Below, one piece after another: positions 1-13,251 of a stretch of 64,000 bases of DNA (position 1 is its first letter; each line of letters begins with the position of its first letter). Below the pieces are notes generated by a model, which had not been told where the DNA came from, searched no databases, and worked only from the letters and a program-made list of their open reading frames with translations. The stretch covers positions 186,001-250,000 of the forward strand of contig JAKSXM010000070.1 in NCBI GenBank assembly GCA_022575985.1. Reading direction: 5' to 3'. The position numbers were made by a program, and so were the translations under genes. The stretch is from Anagrus nilaparvatae. Its lineage: Eukaryota > Arthropoda > Insecta > Hymenoptera > Mymaridae.

Positions 1-64
1 TATTGTGTTATAAACTAAAAATTTCTCATAGTAAAAAATTTTAGTTTTTTATCAATAGGTATTA

Positions 65-291
65 GGGGTGTGTGGTTACCCGAGAGTCGACCCAAGTGCC
101 CGAAATTTTGGGTTTTTTGCTTTGAGTTGGGTCAAATTTGGTGTATCTATGGAAGCTTTCGATTCAAAAATTCAAGTGCATACCTTTTCCGAAAAGTTTC
201 GGGCTTCACACGAAATCTGACCTGCAAAAATTTTACAAAAAATACCAAAATTTCGGGTACCCGACCCGACTTTCGGGTCACCGCACACCCC
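65..291. mobile_element. Small terminal-inverted-repeat element (MITE), copy 1
   Basis: The left end reads GGGGTGTGTGGTTACCCGAG and the right end reads TCACCGCACACCCC, its inverse complement with some mismatches. The inverted ends continue inward through further pairs such as CCCGAAATTTTGGG on the left and CCAAAATTTCGGGTACCCG on the right. The roughly 150 bp interior has no transposase. A diverged copy with the same ends lies at 10889-11083. The open frame running through it is simply the element read through. No clear target duplication is seen. Confidence 0.7.
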
Positions 292-406
292 GAATGTAGG
301 TATACATCCGTAGAATATAATATTTTAAAACAGATTCTGTTATTACAAATTTTATTTTATATACATAAATTTCGATTAGGAAATCATGTTAAAAAGTCAG
401 TATTCT

Positions 407-425
407 GCGCGCGCTAGGCGCGCGG
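407..425. repeat. GC-only hairpin in AT-rich DNA
   Basis: The arms CGCGCGC (408-414) and GCGCGCG (418-424) are perfectly complementary with a TAG loop. Such a GC block is very unusual against the surrounding AT-rich sequence. It may be the remnant end of an element. Confidence 0.5.
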
Positions 426-523
426 CCATTCTAGTATATTACAAAATTAATGCACTTTTTATAGATGCAGAGATAATTTTTTTACTCTGTATTATAATTA
501 CTACATTTTTATTTTTTATTTTA

Positions 524-746
524 GCTTTTGGTTGAATTTTCAACCATTTTGGTTGAATTTTAAACCAATTGGTTGAAAATTTAAACCAATTGGTTGAAAT
601 TTCAACCATTTGGTTTAATTTTACTATTTTTGGTTGAAAATTCAACCAATTGGTTTAAAATTCAACCAATTGGTTGAAATTTCAACCAAAAATAGTAAAA
701 TTCAACCCATTGGTTGAATTTTCAACCAAAGCAGCTCTACCGTGTA
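524..746. mobile_element. Palindrome-array element ending in GCAGC...CCGTGTA (GGTTGAA type)
   Basis: The segment consists of repeated self-complementary blocks of the type GGTTGAAATTTCAACC or ACCAATTGGT, about a dozen half-sites in 200 bp. The right end CAAAGCAGCTCTACCGTGTA matches the ends of the element at 48441-48602. The left end is decayed. No coding capacity is apparent: the open frames on both strands through this block are translations of the palindromes. Confidence 0.6.
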
Positions 747-869
747 TTTTTTCAATAAATTGCCCACGTTTTGAAGACCTTCAGTACTCATTATCAAGGC
801 TAAAAATTTACAATATTTTAGAATTTTATAAAAATTTTTTTACACAATTTCAAATTTAAAATTAACTTT

Positions 870-1130
870 TCAGGACTCATACCCTCATGTTACTTGAATG
901 GGCCTTTTGGACCCAGAAGTTATTAAAAAATTGGTCACTTTTGACAGATATGGCCTTGTTGATTAACTAACTATCACGGTAAGAGAATTACTGATAAGAA
1001 AATGTGGTTTAGAGGGATTAAAAGGTGACACACAAAAAAAAATGAGTCACTTAGAATATAGCCTAAAAAACCCAATCTTATAGCATATAATCCTGCTAGG
1101 GGGTCTAATTTCTAGGCACAGTAATCAATT
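870..1130. mobile_element. Relic of a foldback-element family
   Basis: Segments such as CGGTAAGAGAATTACTGATA and TCTAATTTCTAGGC recur in inverted orientation at 38310-38660. Both are recognisably related to the arms of the intact foldback at 52628-54036, sharing the order of motifs around ATCA(C/G)TGATT/AATTCTC and a GGTGTAAAT block. This copy is degraded and shows no target duplication. Confidence 0.5.
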
Positions 1131-4100
1131 AACCTTCGAATTTTTTTTGTATCTCTTATATTATATATAATGAACATTTTTCTAGTTAAAAGGTCTTATG
1201 TTATAATGAGCAACGCTTTACGAAACCTTAAAAGTTTAATTGTAAAATTTCTTGGCTCTTATATTATAAAATTTACTTTAAAATTACAATTCCATAGAAA
1301 GTAGCTTCTGGTACAATCACCTTTTATTTCCAACAAATTTTAATTCATTTTGATTTTAATACCTTCCAAAAAACTGTTAGATTATTTGATGTTTATTATT
1401 ATAATGCTAGTAATAAAAGTATGTAATAAAAAATATTAAAAAAATAAAATATTTATACATGAAAATGAAATTTTTTCTATACATAAAGAGTCAAAAAGTA
1501 ATTTTAAAGAAAGCTTGTACATTAAATTTATATAAATACATTATATACCATTTTTATATTATTGTTATTTTTTTCCTTCAAAAAAAGAAAATAAAAAATA
1601 TGACCTATATTCTTAAAAATTCTTTATTTTTTATAAAAAGCACGTAGAAATGAGACAATTATTATTTTTTAAAGATGTTATTATTGTATTAAAAATATTT
1701 TCATTTTTCTATATTTAAAGGGAAGAGTTGGTTGAAATAAATTTTTTATATAAATTCAAGAAAATTCTTATTTTTAAGATATTAAAAGACTTTTCCTAAT
1801 TTAAAATTAAATAAAAGAATGTTATTTTTCATATATAAATGACATACTTTTTTTGCATAAATTTTGCATAATATTTTTTTGAAGCATAAAAAAGCTATTT
1901 CATGTACTGTTAAGCTCAAATTTAAATAATACAAAGACACAGAGAAATATTATTACTTTATTTTATATTATAAATAAATTATTTATCTATATGTAAAATC
2001 TCGTAGATTAATTTTACAATTTCAACAACTTTTATTATATTTAAAATATTCACTAATTCTCTATAAAATGTAAAAGCTTTAATGTACAAAATTATAATCT
2101 TCTTATGCATAATCTACTTGTCTTTTTTTCAAATATATATTTATATGTATAGAAAATGTATGTAACTCTGTCTTTGCATGAACATCAAATTTATAGAATT
2201 TACACTGCTTTATGTAAAATGGAATTATATTAATGTTTCGAGGTAAAAAATATAATTTATTATTTAATTCCATTAATTTATTTAAAATATTTAAATAATT
2301 ATATACATTAGACTTTTTATAGTAAGGCATTGTATCTAAAATTTTCAACTGTTCTCGAAAGAGAAATGACTTTGTTAGATTATAAATACTTGAATTTTAG
2401 AAGAATTACTTACACTCAAATTCAAATTTTATTGATGAATAATATTGCATTGTTGTTATGAATATTAAATTTCTTCTACCGATTATCGTATACGGTTATT
2501 ATAGGGTTATGCCCTAAAAGTTCCATTACCCCGTTTATACGACGACCAAGTCGGGGACCTGATTCAGCATTCATATTACAGTGATAATCGGACAGTTGTA
2601 CCATCCACAATATGTGGTACTGCGCATGCGAATAACAAATGTTTTTAGAAATGGTAGTACTTTTCGCAATACAGTTTGGTTATAAAAGTGATATGTTATA
2701 GATGATATAAATGCAGAATTTAGGCCCTGGCTGAACAAATTCTAAGTAATTGGATAATTAGAAAAAATAAAGAACACTAGCTTTATCGTTAACTTAGTTT
2801 AGTTCAACCTTTAATTTTATTTCTATTTATGAAAGTATCAATATCAGGAAAAAAAAATTGTGTTTATATGTATAACAAAAGAAGAAAATCAAATTAAAAG
2901 TTCTTTTTTTTCTATATCATAGTCTGCCTGTAGTGTACGTACGTATTATATGAGTAAAATAAAAAAAGAAAGAAAAAAAAATGTAATATCATCATCGTCT
3001 TTTATGTATAGAATCAATCTCTGGAATGCTTTTTTTCTCTCAAGTGAATACAACAAAAAATAGAAAAAAAAATACCAAGTATTTTATCGTATACAATTCA
3101 TTCTCCAATATATGATATTAATTTTGAAAAACATATTATAGTGTAAAATACAATTTTCCAGAAGGTTTTTCATTATATGGAAGCTTTTTTTTCATTGTTG
3201 AATTTTTGTAAGGGATGGGCTATGATTTTTGGATTTTTAACATTTTTTGCTTATATCTTTGGTAGCCTAAATAATTCAAATAATTTCTATAATTTCCTAT
3301 AAGCTTTCTAGTTTTAAAATTTGATTTCCTGTAAAACTGTCATATATAGATATAATTAAGTAAAATGGTAATTAAAATGTAAAATAACCAGATTTATCAG
3401 ATTAATAATGAAATAAATCTAATTATAGATATTTATTCAATTCTTCTGAACACTCATTCATAATAATGACAATAATAAAATATTTTTTTTTTTTTATATA
3501 ATAAATTCATAATCTTAAATGCGATAAAAAAAGGAACAAAACTGATAAATACATGCTTAAGAATGTTTTTTACCATTTTTTTACTTATAAATATAAAAGA
3601 AAAGCTCTGTATAGAAAAGATAAAAGAAACATACAATCCTCACGTCGTATGTCAGTCAGAAAAATATAGGAATGAAGTATTTTTTTTTTTTTTATTGAAA
3701 TAAATGTTCGTTTTATTCTTTCAAAAAGACTCAATCTTAAAATATATAACGTCATTGGAAATAGAATGGACGTCAAGGGGATGATATTATTGTTCAATAA
3801 TTTTATGGAGGAATTTTCAATAAAATATATTACTTCTGTTGATAGAATTAGATTATTATTATTATTATTATTAACAAAAAAAGCTTTAAATTTATTTTTT
3901 TGTAAAAGACATTATTTTTATTTTTTCTGTAAATGTTGAAAAAAAATGTACTGTTTTAGCCACAAAACTCTAATATTTTTTTTTTTCTACGTTATACTTC
4001 CTCTATTTATGACCAGTTATATATACGTATATATAAAAAACTTGCAATTGAGAGAGTATTATACAGTTTTACAAAAAAAAAGTTGCAACTAAAAAAAATA

Positions 4101-4981
4101 AAAATAATTCCCTTAAATTTAAAAAGTTTTTTTTTTATTTATATTTATATTATACGACAGAGTTTTTTTTTGGCAATTTATTTTCATTGTTTTGCTTTTG
4201 TATCGAATATATACAATTGTTTGGTTGTATAAAATATTGTTTTAAGGTATTGATATTTATTTTTATATATCTAAAAAAGTTTTTTATGGCTTATTAATAA
4301 TAAATAAAATTTAGAGGGTTATTATAGGGTAAAGGATCTGTTTATGGACTTAATTTTTGGGGGGTTTGTGTATGTATTTAAAGTTTTAATGTATTTAAAG
4401 TTTTTGTAGTTTGAGACTTTAGATTATTTAAATTTCAATTTTATTTATTAATTTATCACGCATCAGCTTAAATAATAATCTTGTTAATTTGTTTTCTAAC
4501 AATAAATATTTTAACTAAATATTTTGAATTTTTCCTTTAAAAATATCCGCCAAAGTCGTTTAAATTCTTATATATAAACTATTAACAATAAACAATAAAT
4601 AATATAAAAACACGATAATTTAATCTAAAAAATTACTTTTTAATATTAGTTCTTTTTTATTTAATAATAAATTGTATGTAAAAATGTTGTTAAAAAAAAG
4701 TATTTTATTATACACGTATATAAAAGGCGACGAATCAATTGAAGCATAATATTATTCAAAGGGGTTGCTGCTTGTGGCAGCAGAGAAAATGCATTATAAC
4801 GAAACGTGAGTGCAATTTTCTATTGAACCCTATATTGCAACTTGTGAATAAACTTTTTTTTTATTTTTAATTTTTACATTTATTTTTACTTTATTATAAA
4901 TAAAAGTTTTTCTTTATTCATAAATTTTTTAGTTTGAAAATATAAAATATTTATTTTATATGAGTAATGCCTAGAGTATAT
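1131..4981. other. AT-rich non-coding stretch
   Basis: No gene is supported. The sequence is A/T runs, short TA and ATT microsatellites (for example about 3856-3872) and a few less AT-rich islands, the clearest at 2470-2720 with a TATAAAAG at 2681-2688. Open frames here are short and low in complexity. It may be intergenic or part of a large intron. Confidence 0.6.
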
Positions 4982-5324
4982 GACCTAAGCGATAGGTCTG
5001 GAAACTTAAAAATAGATTAGACTGGGCCAATGGTTTTGAAGTAGCAACTATTTTTCAACTTTAAAACTTTTTCAAATTGGCTGGAAAAATATTTTTTATT
5101 TTAATTTTTCTGCGCTCTACAAGAAGCTAAAAAATAATTTTTAACCATAGTGGCTTAAATTTCCAAAAAATTTAGAAAAATTTTAAAATCGCGAAAAAAC
5201 TGACATTTTGAAACCAATGTACCTAAGACATTAAAAATTGGCATTGTATCATATTTTTTATATACTAAACCCAGTCCAATCAGTTTTTTTTTAAGATCGC
5301 AGATTTTAATCTGTTGCTTAGGTC
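4982..5324. mobile_element. Possible degraded inverted-repeat element
   Basis: GACCTAAGC at the left end is mirrored by GCTTAGGTC at the right end. Further in, AGATTAGACTGGGCC pairs imperfectly with AACCCAGTCCAATC. The interior is AT-rich with no coding capacity. No target duplication was found. Confidence 0.4.
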
Positions 5325-5467
5325 AGTGTCACACACATATGTTCTTGAAACAACATATTACATAATGTTTAAAAAAACGCTGCTAAGTAATTGGCACTAT
5401 GGTTCCTCATTAAAAAAAACAAAATGTTCTTAATGTTCTATTTTACCTAGTAAACACGATAATTCTA

Positions 5468-5752
5468 GATATAAGTACTTTCATAGAAAAAATTTAAGTA
5501 CTAAGTCCAAAAAGAAAAAAAATATTGCTGCTTTTTATATTTTTTAAGGCAAAAAGTTTTGAGAAAAAAAAAGTCCAAAAAGAAATTCAGATTGGAGATA
5601 TCGAGTAATAATCAAATTTTCAGATGTTGATATTTTTATAGGAAAAAATTAGGTTTTACATAACAAAAAGAAAAAAAATATTTCTGTTTTATTTATTTTT
5701 TTCGTGAAAAATTTTGAGAAAAAAATTTAAAAAAAATTAATTATATTCAAGG
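5468..5752 (+). repeat. Dispersed AT-rich repeat R1 (about two units)
   Basis: Two units share motifs with the R1 arrays at 60214-60685 and 63308-63720: ATAAGTACTTTCATAG, AAAAATATTGCTGCTTTTT, AGTTTTGAGAAAAAAA, and GATTGGAGATATCGAGTAAT. The unit is about 155 bp. It has no coding potential. Confidence 0.6.
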
Positions 5753-8710
5753 TATGGAGTAAAACCGTTTGGATTGAAGTTAATTTCTATAATTAGACCT
5801 TTCATAATATAAAATAATAAGTTTATAATATATTTTTGATATTTTAATGTTTAATTATTTACCTGCAAATATAACTTATGTTAAAATTGTTTTGGCATAG
5901 TTATATTTTAGGTTATGAGTTTTAAATATATATATATTAAATTATTCATAAATACAAATGTATAAGTCTATTTTTAATTTATTAATATATAACTGATTAA
6001 ATATTTTATAACAACAACAGTAATAATGAATTATTTTTTATACTCTCTAAATTACTGTATATTTCATAAAAATATTTCTCATTTTAACTTGGAGTAAATT
6101 TTTATAAACAATTTTAATCAGCACTTCGATTATCTTAATTTTTGAATTAATGATTCAACAAGTAGTAAAAGTCAACCTATGTTCATCCATTAGCATTAAT
6201 TTAAAGAAAGTACTTTCTGAAAGACAACTCTCTTGAGGAATTAAATTTAGTTTATTTTTACTTTTTGACTGAGACGTTAATAGAAATATACCATGAAAAG
6301 TAAATTTACTGAAAAAAAGGCGCAAAAACTTACTCTTGGGTATAGATGTAATGTACGTATGCCTTTGCAGTTTTTTTCTCTCAGAAATTGATATAATGAT
6401 GGAAGGTGTCTGTCGAATTTTCCAAGTTTTTCCCAAAATATATATAAAACCATAATTTTATACTTATATATTTGATATATATAGCATCTAGTAACTTTTT
6501 TTATTTTTAAATACATTTATATATATATATATAACCTATCTGTCTTATATACAAGACTTTTTTCTTCTGTTATACTAATTTATTTATTAGTTGTTTTATC
6601 CAGAAATACTTTTTAACATTTTTTCTTATTTATACCTAAACATTTATAAGATAGATAACTTTTTTTTTCTTTTTAAATATTCAGTATATCTTAGATCAAA
6701 ATACTTTTTTTAAAATATATATAATTTAATGAAATCTGACATATTGCAAATAAATATAAAAAAAACTTACATATATTTGACTTATGATAGATCGAAATAA
6801 AACTTTTTAATAATTTAAGACATTTTAATGTATTATTTGATATTTCAAAAAAAGTATATATATATATATATAATTGGTTTAGTTATTATTTAATTTAAAA
6901 ATAATTCAATTATAAAATAAAATTCTATATATAAAAATGCCTGAAGGATTAATATAATAAAAGCCAGAAACAGAAAATAAAGTTAAATTTTTCTTTTAAA
7001 AAACTTATTTTACAGGTATAAATAAGGACACCAGATCACGTGACTATATATAATTATATATAAAGGACATTTGGAAGAGTTAACAAGATTTCTATATGTA
7101 TATATAAAAGAGATATAACCTAAGGGTTAAGTAACCTAAATCACCATATATAGGATAAATCTTATACATATATTAGTGATTTTCTATCTTCTTCTCTCAT
7201 TTGTAAGTTTATTCACGTAAACACTATATGTCCATATATATTCATTTTTATAAAGAAAATTTTTTTATACTTTTAATATGTATATTTATTCTTTGCAAAA
7301 ATCAAACTTTTTCTTTGTGAGTATATGTATATATATGTGTGTGCGTGTGTTTCATTAAAAGTAATTTTTTTTGTAGCTAGATTTTAATAATTTATTTTTT
7401 TCAAAATTGTATAAGTTTGTGTATAATACTAATTTATTATGACAGGTAGCACATTGCTACTCTGAATGCGATTTCTGCCTCAATGTATTGTAATGATATA
7501 ATTTAATAAAATTTTGTATTATATGATGGAATGGTTCACAAACATCCAAATTTCAACCGCTAACAGAACAGATTTTGTAATGAATTATGTAAGTTCCATT
7601 GACAATAAAAATTGTCATCTGAACAAATTCACCAATTAAAAATCACCAAAGTTGATTCATCACCGACAATATTATAACCAAGCCCAAATGCAACAGCCAA
7701 GGATTAGTATTTAAATATATAAAAAAGTAATTTCGGTATATTTTATTCTTATACATCGATCTTATTATATATCCTTTCGAAGTCATTTCTTTTGCGAGAA
7801 AAATATATAAATATTATTTAATTTATTTTTACGTACGTATTATTAAATTTGTTAAATTTATTAGGATAATTTTAAAAATTATCTAGGGTTATTTAAAAAA
7901 CTAAATTTATATCCTTTTACTTACCCACATAAAATACTGTTACAAAAGTGTCATAAAATTTCAATTACTCAGTTATCCCTTTTTTTTTAATTAGTACTAT
8001 TGAAAAACTATATCGATTGCTATCCAATTTTGTATTTGCACGTACAAGCGATTAACACAAAAAAATAGCTCTATATTTCTATCTTTTGTTTACTTTTGAT
8101 AATTACGTTTTTTTTTAAATAACTTTCTATACATCAATGTATATTTTTTTGTAAATGAGAAAAAAAAAAACATTGAAAAATAAAAAAGTCTTTTTGTGCA
8201 TGAATACAATTTTATAATTATAAAAATTTATGTCTACATGAACTGTAAAAACAATCAACAGTAAAATGAACACTTGAATTGTCTGTCTCTTGTATTAAAT
8301 AAAGTTGCAAAATAAAATTTTTTTTAATCATAAATTTTTGTACATTTAGTGCAGTGAATTTATTCAAAAATAAATTCAGTTAAAAATTTATCAAAAACTA
8401 ATAGATCAAAGTAAATTAAAAAAAAGGAAGTAAAATTTTATTATTTATAAATACTAATCTATTGATTTAGAACTTCATGAATATTATAAATTTATTAGTA
8501 AGAGATTTTCAAAGATTTATGCAAAGTCGAATAAAGTTTGATTTTAGCAGTATATTATAGTTAATATTGTACATGATATCCATATATCTTTACAAGTTTT
8601 CCATTAACGAAAATGTACATCCTGTCGTGTTAACTGTAATTGAACTTTATTGATTGACCTTTACAAGAATAAATCCTTATATTTATGTGCATAATGCATA
8701 ATTTTAGACG
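5753..8710. other. AT-rich non-coding stretch
   Basis: No gene is supported. It contains TA microsatellites (near 6517-6532 and 6855-6872) and a TG-rich tract near 7336-7350. A less AT-rich patch at 7440-7720 does not translate into a recognisable protein in any frame. Confidence 0.55.
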
Positions 8711-10363
8711 TATATGGGCATATCTCACCAAGTGGTTATATTTCTAATTTTATAAAATAAATTTTATTTTTGAGAGCACAATAACGACATTTGGACAGAA
8801 GTTTAATAAAACAATAAAAATTAAGATTTTCTTTGCGTAACTTAATTTTAAGTTACGGCGTTTGATAAATGAACTTCTTAAATTAAAAAATATATTTAAG
8901 GTTATATTTACTAAATGATGAAATCAGTTCTCAAAAATACTGGAAAATATAGAGGTACATAACAATAAATTTTATTTCTGTCCAAAAACCAATAATAAGA
9001 AGATAAATTTTCAATTTTTTTATAAACCAAAAATTAAATGTTCTACCTTCTAGATTTAATCTCTGGTTCTACAGACTGCGCTATAGTTATAGCTAGGCTA
9101 AGCTCCCTGAATCTTTAACTCATTGCTCCTCGCATTGCTCACATAAAGCCTAAGTTACTGCTAAAATCATGGGCGGATCAAAAGGGGGGTATTAAGGGTG
9201 ATTGCCTCCCCTGAGATCCAAAAAATGCAAGTTTTTTTATCATAATTTTGTTTTTTTATACAAATTTCATAAGAAAACATACAAAATTTTGCTTAAGCGC
9301 CCCACCCCCTTAGGTCCTTTTCTGAATCCGCCACTGGTTAAAATATGATCGCATTATTTTATTATAATTTATTAAATCATTTGTGGTTGTGCCTTCTATG
9401 ATTTTTGAAACATTTTTTTAGATTTTGTGATTTTTTTCAAAATGTATATTTCTTGAAATATAGATTTTAATGATCCTCTAAGTATGACCTACAACTACAT
9501 AATTTTATTTATTTTTTTAAAGCACTAAATTCAAATCAAAAATATTTTTTTTGAACTATAAGAATAAAATATACGTAATTCTTACACGTTTGTTATTTTT
9601 AGGTTATTGGTAAACAACGCTTCTAAATTGTACGATTATTTTATACAAAACTGAGGTTTATACATACAACGCATTGAATCAAGCTATGCCATTTTTTTTA
9701 ATTAAAATCTTATAACATTTTACATAAATCACAAAAGATTTTGCGAAGATTTTTTAAAAATTGAACGAGTGCCATTAAAAAATGTGATTTTAGTACCAAA
9801 ATTACGCATCGACAACAAAGCCTTTTGATGTCGATATCTACAAAATTATTGGAGGCACCAGTTTTTCTCAAATCACTTTCAAATTGTGAAACATTGTAGG
9901 GAATTTACACAATAGTTAGAAATAAAAATTGTTCACGGCATTCATTTGTGGCTTAAAAAACTTTCTTTGATCGTATTTATTTTAAAATGTGGTTACCAAT
10001 GTTTCAGCTGGCAGAATTTTTTTTAGAAAAGGAGCACACTGTTTTAATTATGTGAAGAAATTAAATATACTATTAATTTATCAAAATCTATTTATAAAAA
10101 GGCAAATGGTTTTACGGCATTCCCACTGTAATGTTAAGAATTTAAAAAACTTAACAAGGTTACCAACAAAATATTAGGGTTTCGAATCATTCCAAGGTTG
10201 TTATTTCATAATAATTAACGAAATTAGGCAAAAAAATTTCTTGAGGCTTGAGAAGAAATATATATAAATAAATTTCAATAATTTTTTTTTGAAACAGAAA
10301 GCTGGATTTTCATTAAAGCTCTCATATATGCAATATAACCACTTGGTGAGATATGCCCATATA
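8711..10363. mobile_element. 1.65 kb element bounded by identical 32-bp inverted repeats
   Basis: Bases 8711-8742 and 10332-10363 are exact reverse complements over 32 bp; a central part reads GGGCATATCTCACCAAGTGG. This fits the ends of a DNA transposon. The interior has only short frames and I recognise no transposase, so it would be non-autonomous or decayed. A hAT-type MITE (9168-9336) is nested inside. No target duplication is certain. Confidence 0.5.
9168..9336. mobile_element. hAT-type MITE, CAGTGGCGGAT ends
   Basis: The left end CATGGGCGGATCAAAAG and the right end TTCTGAATCCGCCACTG are inverse complements apart from small changes. They match the CAGTGGCGGATCC-type ends common on hAT-derived MITEs in arthropods. 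The flanking 8 bases are GCTAAAAT (9160-9167) and GTTAAAAT (9337-9344), a 7/8 match as expected for an aged 8-bp hAT target duplication. There is no coding capacity. Confidence 0.7.
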
Positions 10364-10888
10364 TATTAGACTTTGATTTATTTTGATTTGTCATTTTAAT
10401 ATTTTAAAGTTTTGAGAGGCTTCTAATTTAGTACCCTCTTAAATTAACCTTAAATGGATTTTATTGTATTAGAACTATTTTAATTTAAAATTCTGAATAA
10501 AATATTTTTGGGAATTTTCGTAATATAGGTACTTAATTAATTTATGAAGAAAAATTCATTACCAATTTGTTAGTGCTACACTGAAAAATTAACTTATATT
10601 TGGCTTGTGTCCTTACATAAAGACATGGAACACCTTTAAACCAAGATTATTCTACTCCTCAAATTATTCTATGTTCCAAATCCAAATTATTCAGTCCATT
10701 TGACCCCTCCCCCCTAAAACCGTCCATTTTCCGTCACCTCTATTTTACGGATATTTTCCAATTACCTCTGCCTATGAACATGTTTCATATTAAAAATCTG
10801 GTTTCAGGAACCAGAATTTTGAATAATAAACAACAATATTCCTAATAAACATAAATAAATGTATAAACATTTTTATTAATCAAAATTA
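10364..10888. other. Non-coding stretch with one arm of a distant inverted pair
   Basis: No gene is seen. Around 10690-10735 a C-rich tract (CCCCTCCCCCCTAAAACCGT) is the inverse of a G-rich tract near 12190-12232. The pair might mark the ends of a decayed element. Confidence 0.4.
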
Positions 10889-11083
10889 GGGGTTTTGCGG
10901 TTACCCGAAAGTCGGGTCAGGTACCAGAAATTTCGGCCTTTTTTGTCAAATTTTTGCCGGTCAGATTTTTTATGGAGTACAAAACTTCCCGAAAAAGGTT
11001 TGCACTTGTCGTTTAAAATCGAAAGCTTCCTTAACCCCGAAATTTCAAATACCCGACCCGACTTTCAGGTAACGACACACTCC
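10889..11083. mobile_element. Small terminal-inverted-repeat element (MITE), copy 2
   Basis: The left end GGGGTTTTGCGGTTACCCGA and the right end CAGGTAACGACACACTCCT are imperfect inverse complements. Internal motifs such as CGAAAGTCGGGTCAGGTAC and CCCGACCCGACTTTC are shared with copy 1 at 65-291. It is flanked by TTA and TAA. There is no coding capacity beyond translations of the inverted repeat. Confidence 0.7.
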
Positions 11084-12974
11084 TAAACAAAATATATATT
11101 TTATCTGCCTAAAATAAACGCATATTATACCAAAACTCAAAAGATTTATGAGGTAGATATAGATCTTTTGGTTTTGTAATATATATACGCTTGATATTTG
11201 ACATTTAATGAACTCGATGATATCAACTCGCGTATGTGTACTTAAATATATATAAGTTCACAAAATCCTACGAAAGATTCCCTCATCATTAAAGTCTTCT
11301 TACTAAATATATATATACGTACGTGATATCCTAGGTAATGAGAGACTTTTATGCTTGCATACGTACCGACAAAAGCTTATAACTATATATAGAAAAAGCT
11401 CGTAAATAGGCGAAGACTCTACATATTTAACAGGTATATTTCTCTGTTTTATTTTTTATTCTCTTTCTCACTCTATTATTATATTATATCATTATATATA
11501 AATATACTAAAATATAACATATATGTAGGCCCTTGAATTACTTGAGCGTGCTTTTATATATTGGTAAAGTGTAAGAGAGATGAAAACATTTTATTCACTC
11601 TTATTATGCGTATATAATAACAAAAATTTACGCTTTGATGATAAATAAACTAATGAAAAGTAATGACCTGATATATTTTAAACCAGAACAGCCCTGAATA
11701 TTTTTTGAATTAGCCCATACCTTGGCTGTAAACTATGGTAAATTAGGGAACATTGTTGAAAAATTTTGTCAGTAAACAACAATAGGACAAACAATCAAAA
11801 ACCTTATAAAAACATAAATTATATTTGGAATTGAAAAGTTATTTTCTTTTGCTAACTCCATACCTTTGGATATCCCAGGAGAGTTCAAGTATAGCTTTTG
11901 CTCTGATAGTTTGTGGTTGCTTTTGACTTTAAGATCCTAAACTTTATTTTAAAGACATAAATTACAGGAAATACCCGAAGTAGTTTATAAATGGCATTTC
12001 GACAGAAATAAAATAGAGGCTGTCTGGGGTTTTTGAAAATGAAGTTTTGCAGACGTTTAATGTTCTTATAAAAAATTATTTTGCATCTTTAGCGGTCTTA
12101 CTTCTTTCAGAGAGGAACTTGAAGAGTAACATAACTGATAGGCAATTTTAATTAATTATTTTATATATGGGACATGTTAGTAGGGAGGAAAGGGGGAAGG
12201 TAAAAAATGGACGTTTTTAGGGGGGAATAATTTATATTTTTAAGGTGTAAATTGAATTAAATTTTTAGCAATTAATTTTCAATAATTAAAAAATATTCGT
12301 TATACCAACACAGCTTCGCTGTATTGAAATACGTAACTAAAAGTAGAAAATATAAAATTAAACATTAATTGATTTAACCTTTAGTTTCTTTATATATATA
12401 AAATTTTAACTTATAAATATATATGTATATATAAAATTTAAGCTTGAAATACGAGAAGTATATGAAATTTAATCATTGAAATTTTGAAGCTTAAATTAAA
12501 CTCGTGCATCAAGAATGAGAATAAGAATATTTCTCTTTCTCTTTCTCATGCGGTTTTAACCACGTAATTTTAAGTAGTATATATATAAAATACATAACCT
12601 ATATATATATATATACTGCTACTGATGATAATGTGTTTAATTACTATATAGGGTATAAATATAATATATATTACAATTAAATTAAATTTTAATGAACTAT
12701 TTTTTTTTTAAATATTTATTTAATTATTATTTATTATTTTAATTACATTTATAACAATAATAATAATTAATAAATAAATCAGAATATAAACTAATACTAA
12801 AGTAAAAGATGGAAAATAAGTAAATGTATTTATTTTTTATGTTTTAAAATATTGAGGTTCAACCTTCCTATTTATTTTTGCAGCAGATATGCTTGAAATT
12901 ATTTATGTTTGTTTGAACCTAAATTGGCTGCCAAAAATAAGGATTTTCTGACCTTCAAAGGGTTACCTATCACT
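11084..12974. other. AT-rich non-coding stretch
   Basis: No gene is supported. The tract at 11690-12170 is less AT-rich and transposon-like in texture, but no frame gives a recognisable protein. TA-rich microsatellites occur near 12398-12410 and 12600-12614. Confidence 0.5.
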
Positions 12975-13060
12975 CCCCGAACAGCTGTTTTTCCGAATTG
13001 CTTTTTCCCCGAATACAGTTTCCCTGAAACTTTTTTCCCGAATAGACAGTTCCTCGAACT
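12975..13060. repeat. Degenerate CCCCGAA(T/C) minisatellite
   Basis: Five or so copies of a motif like TTTTTCCCCGAATA occur at roughly 16-22 bp spacing (CCCCGAAC, TTCCGAATTG, CCCCGAATAC, CCCGAATAG, CCTCGAAC). It is non-coding and of unknown origin. Confidence 0.5.
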
Positions 13061-13251
13061 ATTGTCCTAAACAGAAATTTTACCAAAAAAAATTTTTTTA
13101 TAATATACATTTTTTAAAATTAAATCTAAATTTATAAAAATCTAATTTCATATTGTTTATTTGTTTTTTATATAACTCTATTCACTTTATTTACATTAAC
13201 ATTTTGATTTTAAGTTGGCAGTATCAACTTTTTTACCTGTTTATGTTATTT

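Noticed and set aside
439..859. Open frames on both strands through the GGTTGAA palindromes
   Set aside because: They are translations of a palindromic repeat and give low-complexity proteins.
2103..2348. 81-codon minus-strand frame with a fairly mixed amino-acid content
   Set aside because: I recognise no domain, it uses AT-rich codons like its surroundings, and there is no supporting exon or signal nearby.
2470..2720. Less AT-rich island with a TATAAAAG box
   Set aside because: No open frame or exon follows on either strand, so a promoter call has no support.
6155..6516. Two overlapping minus-strand frames of 79-93 codons
   Set aside because: They overlap in different frames and show no domain or codon signal, so both fit chance.
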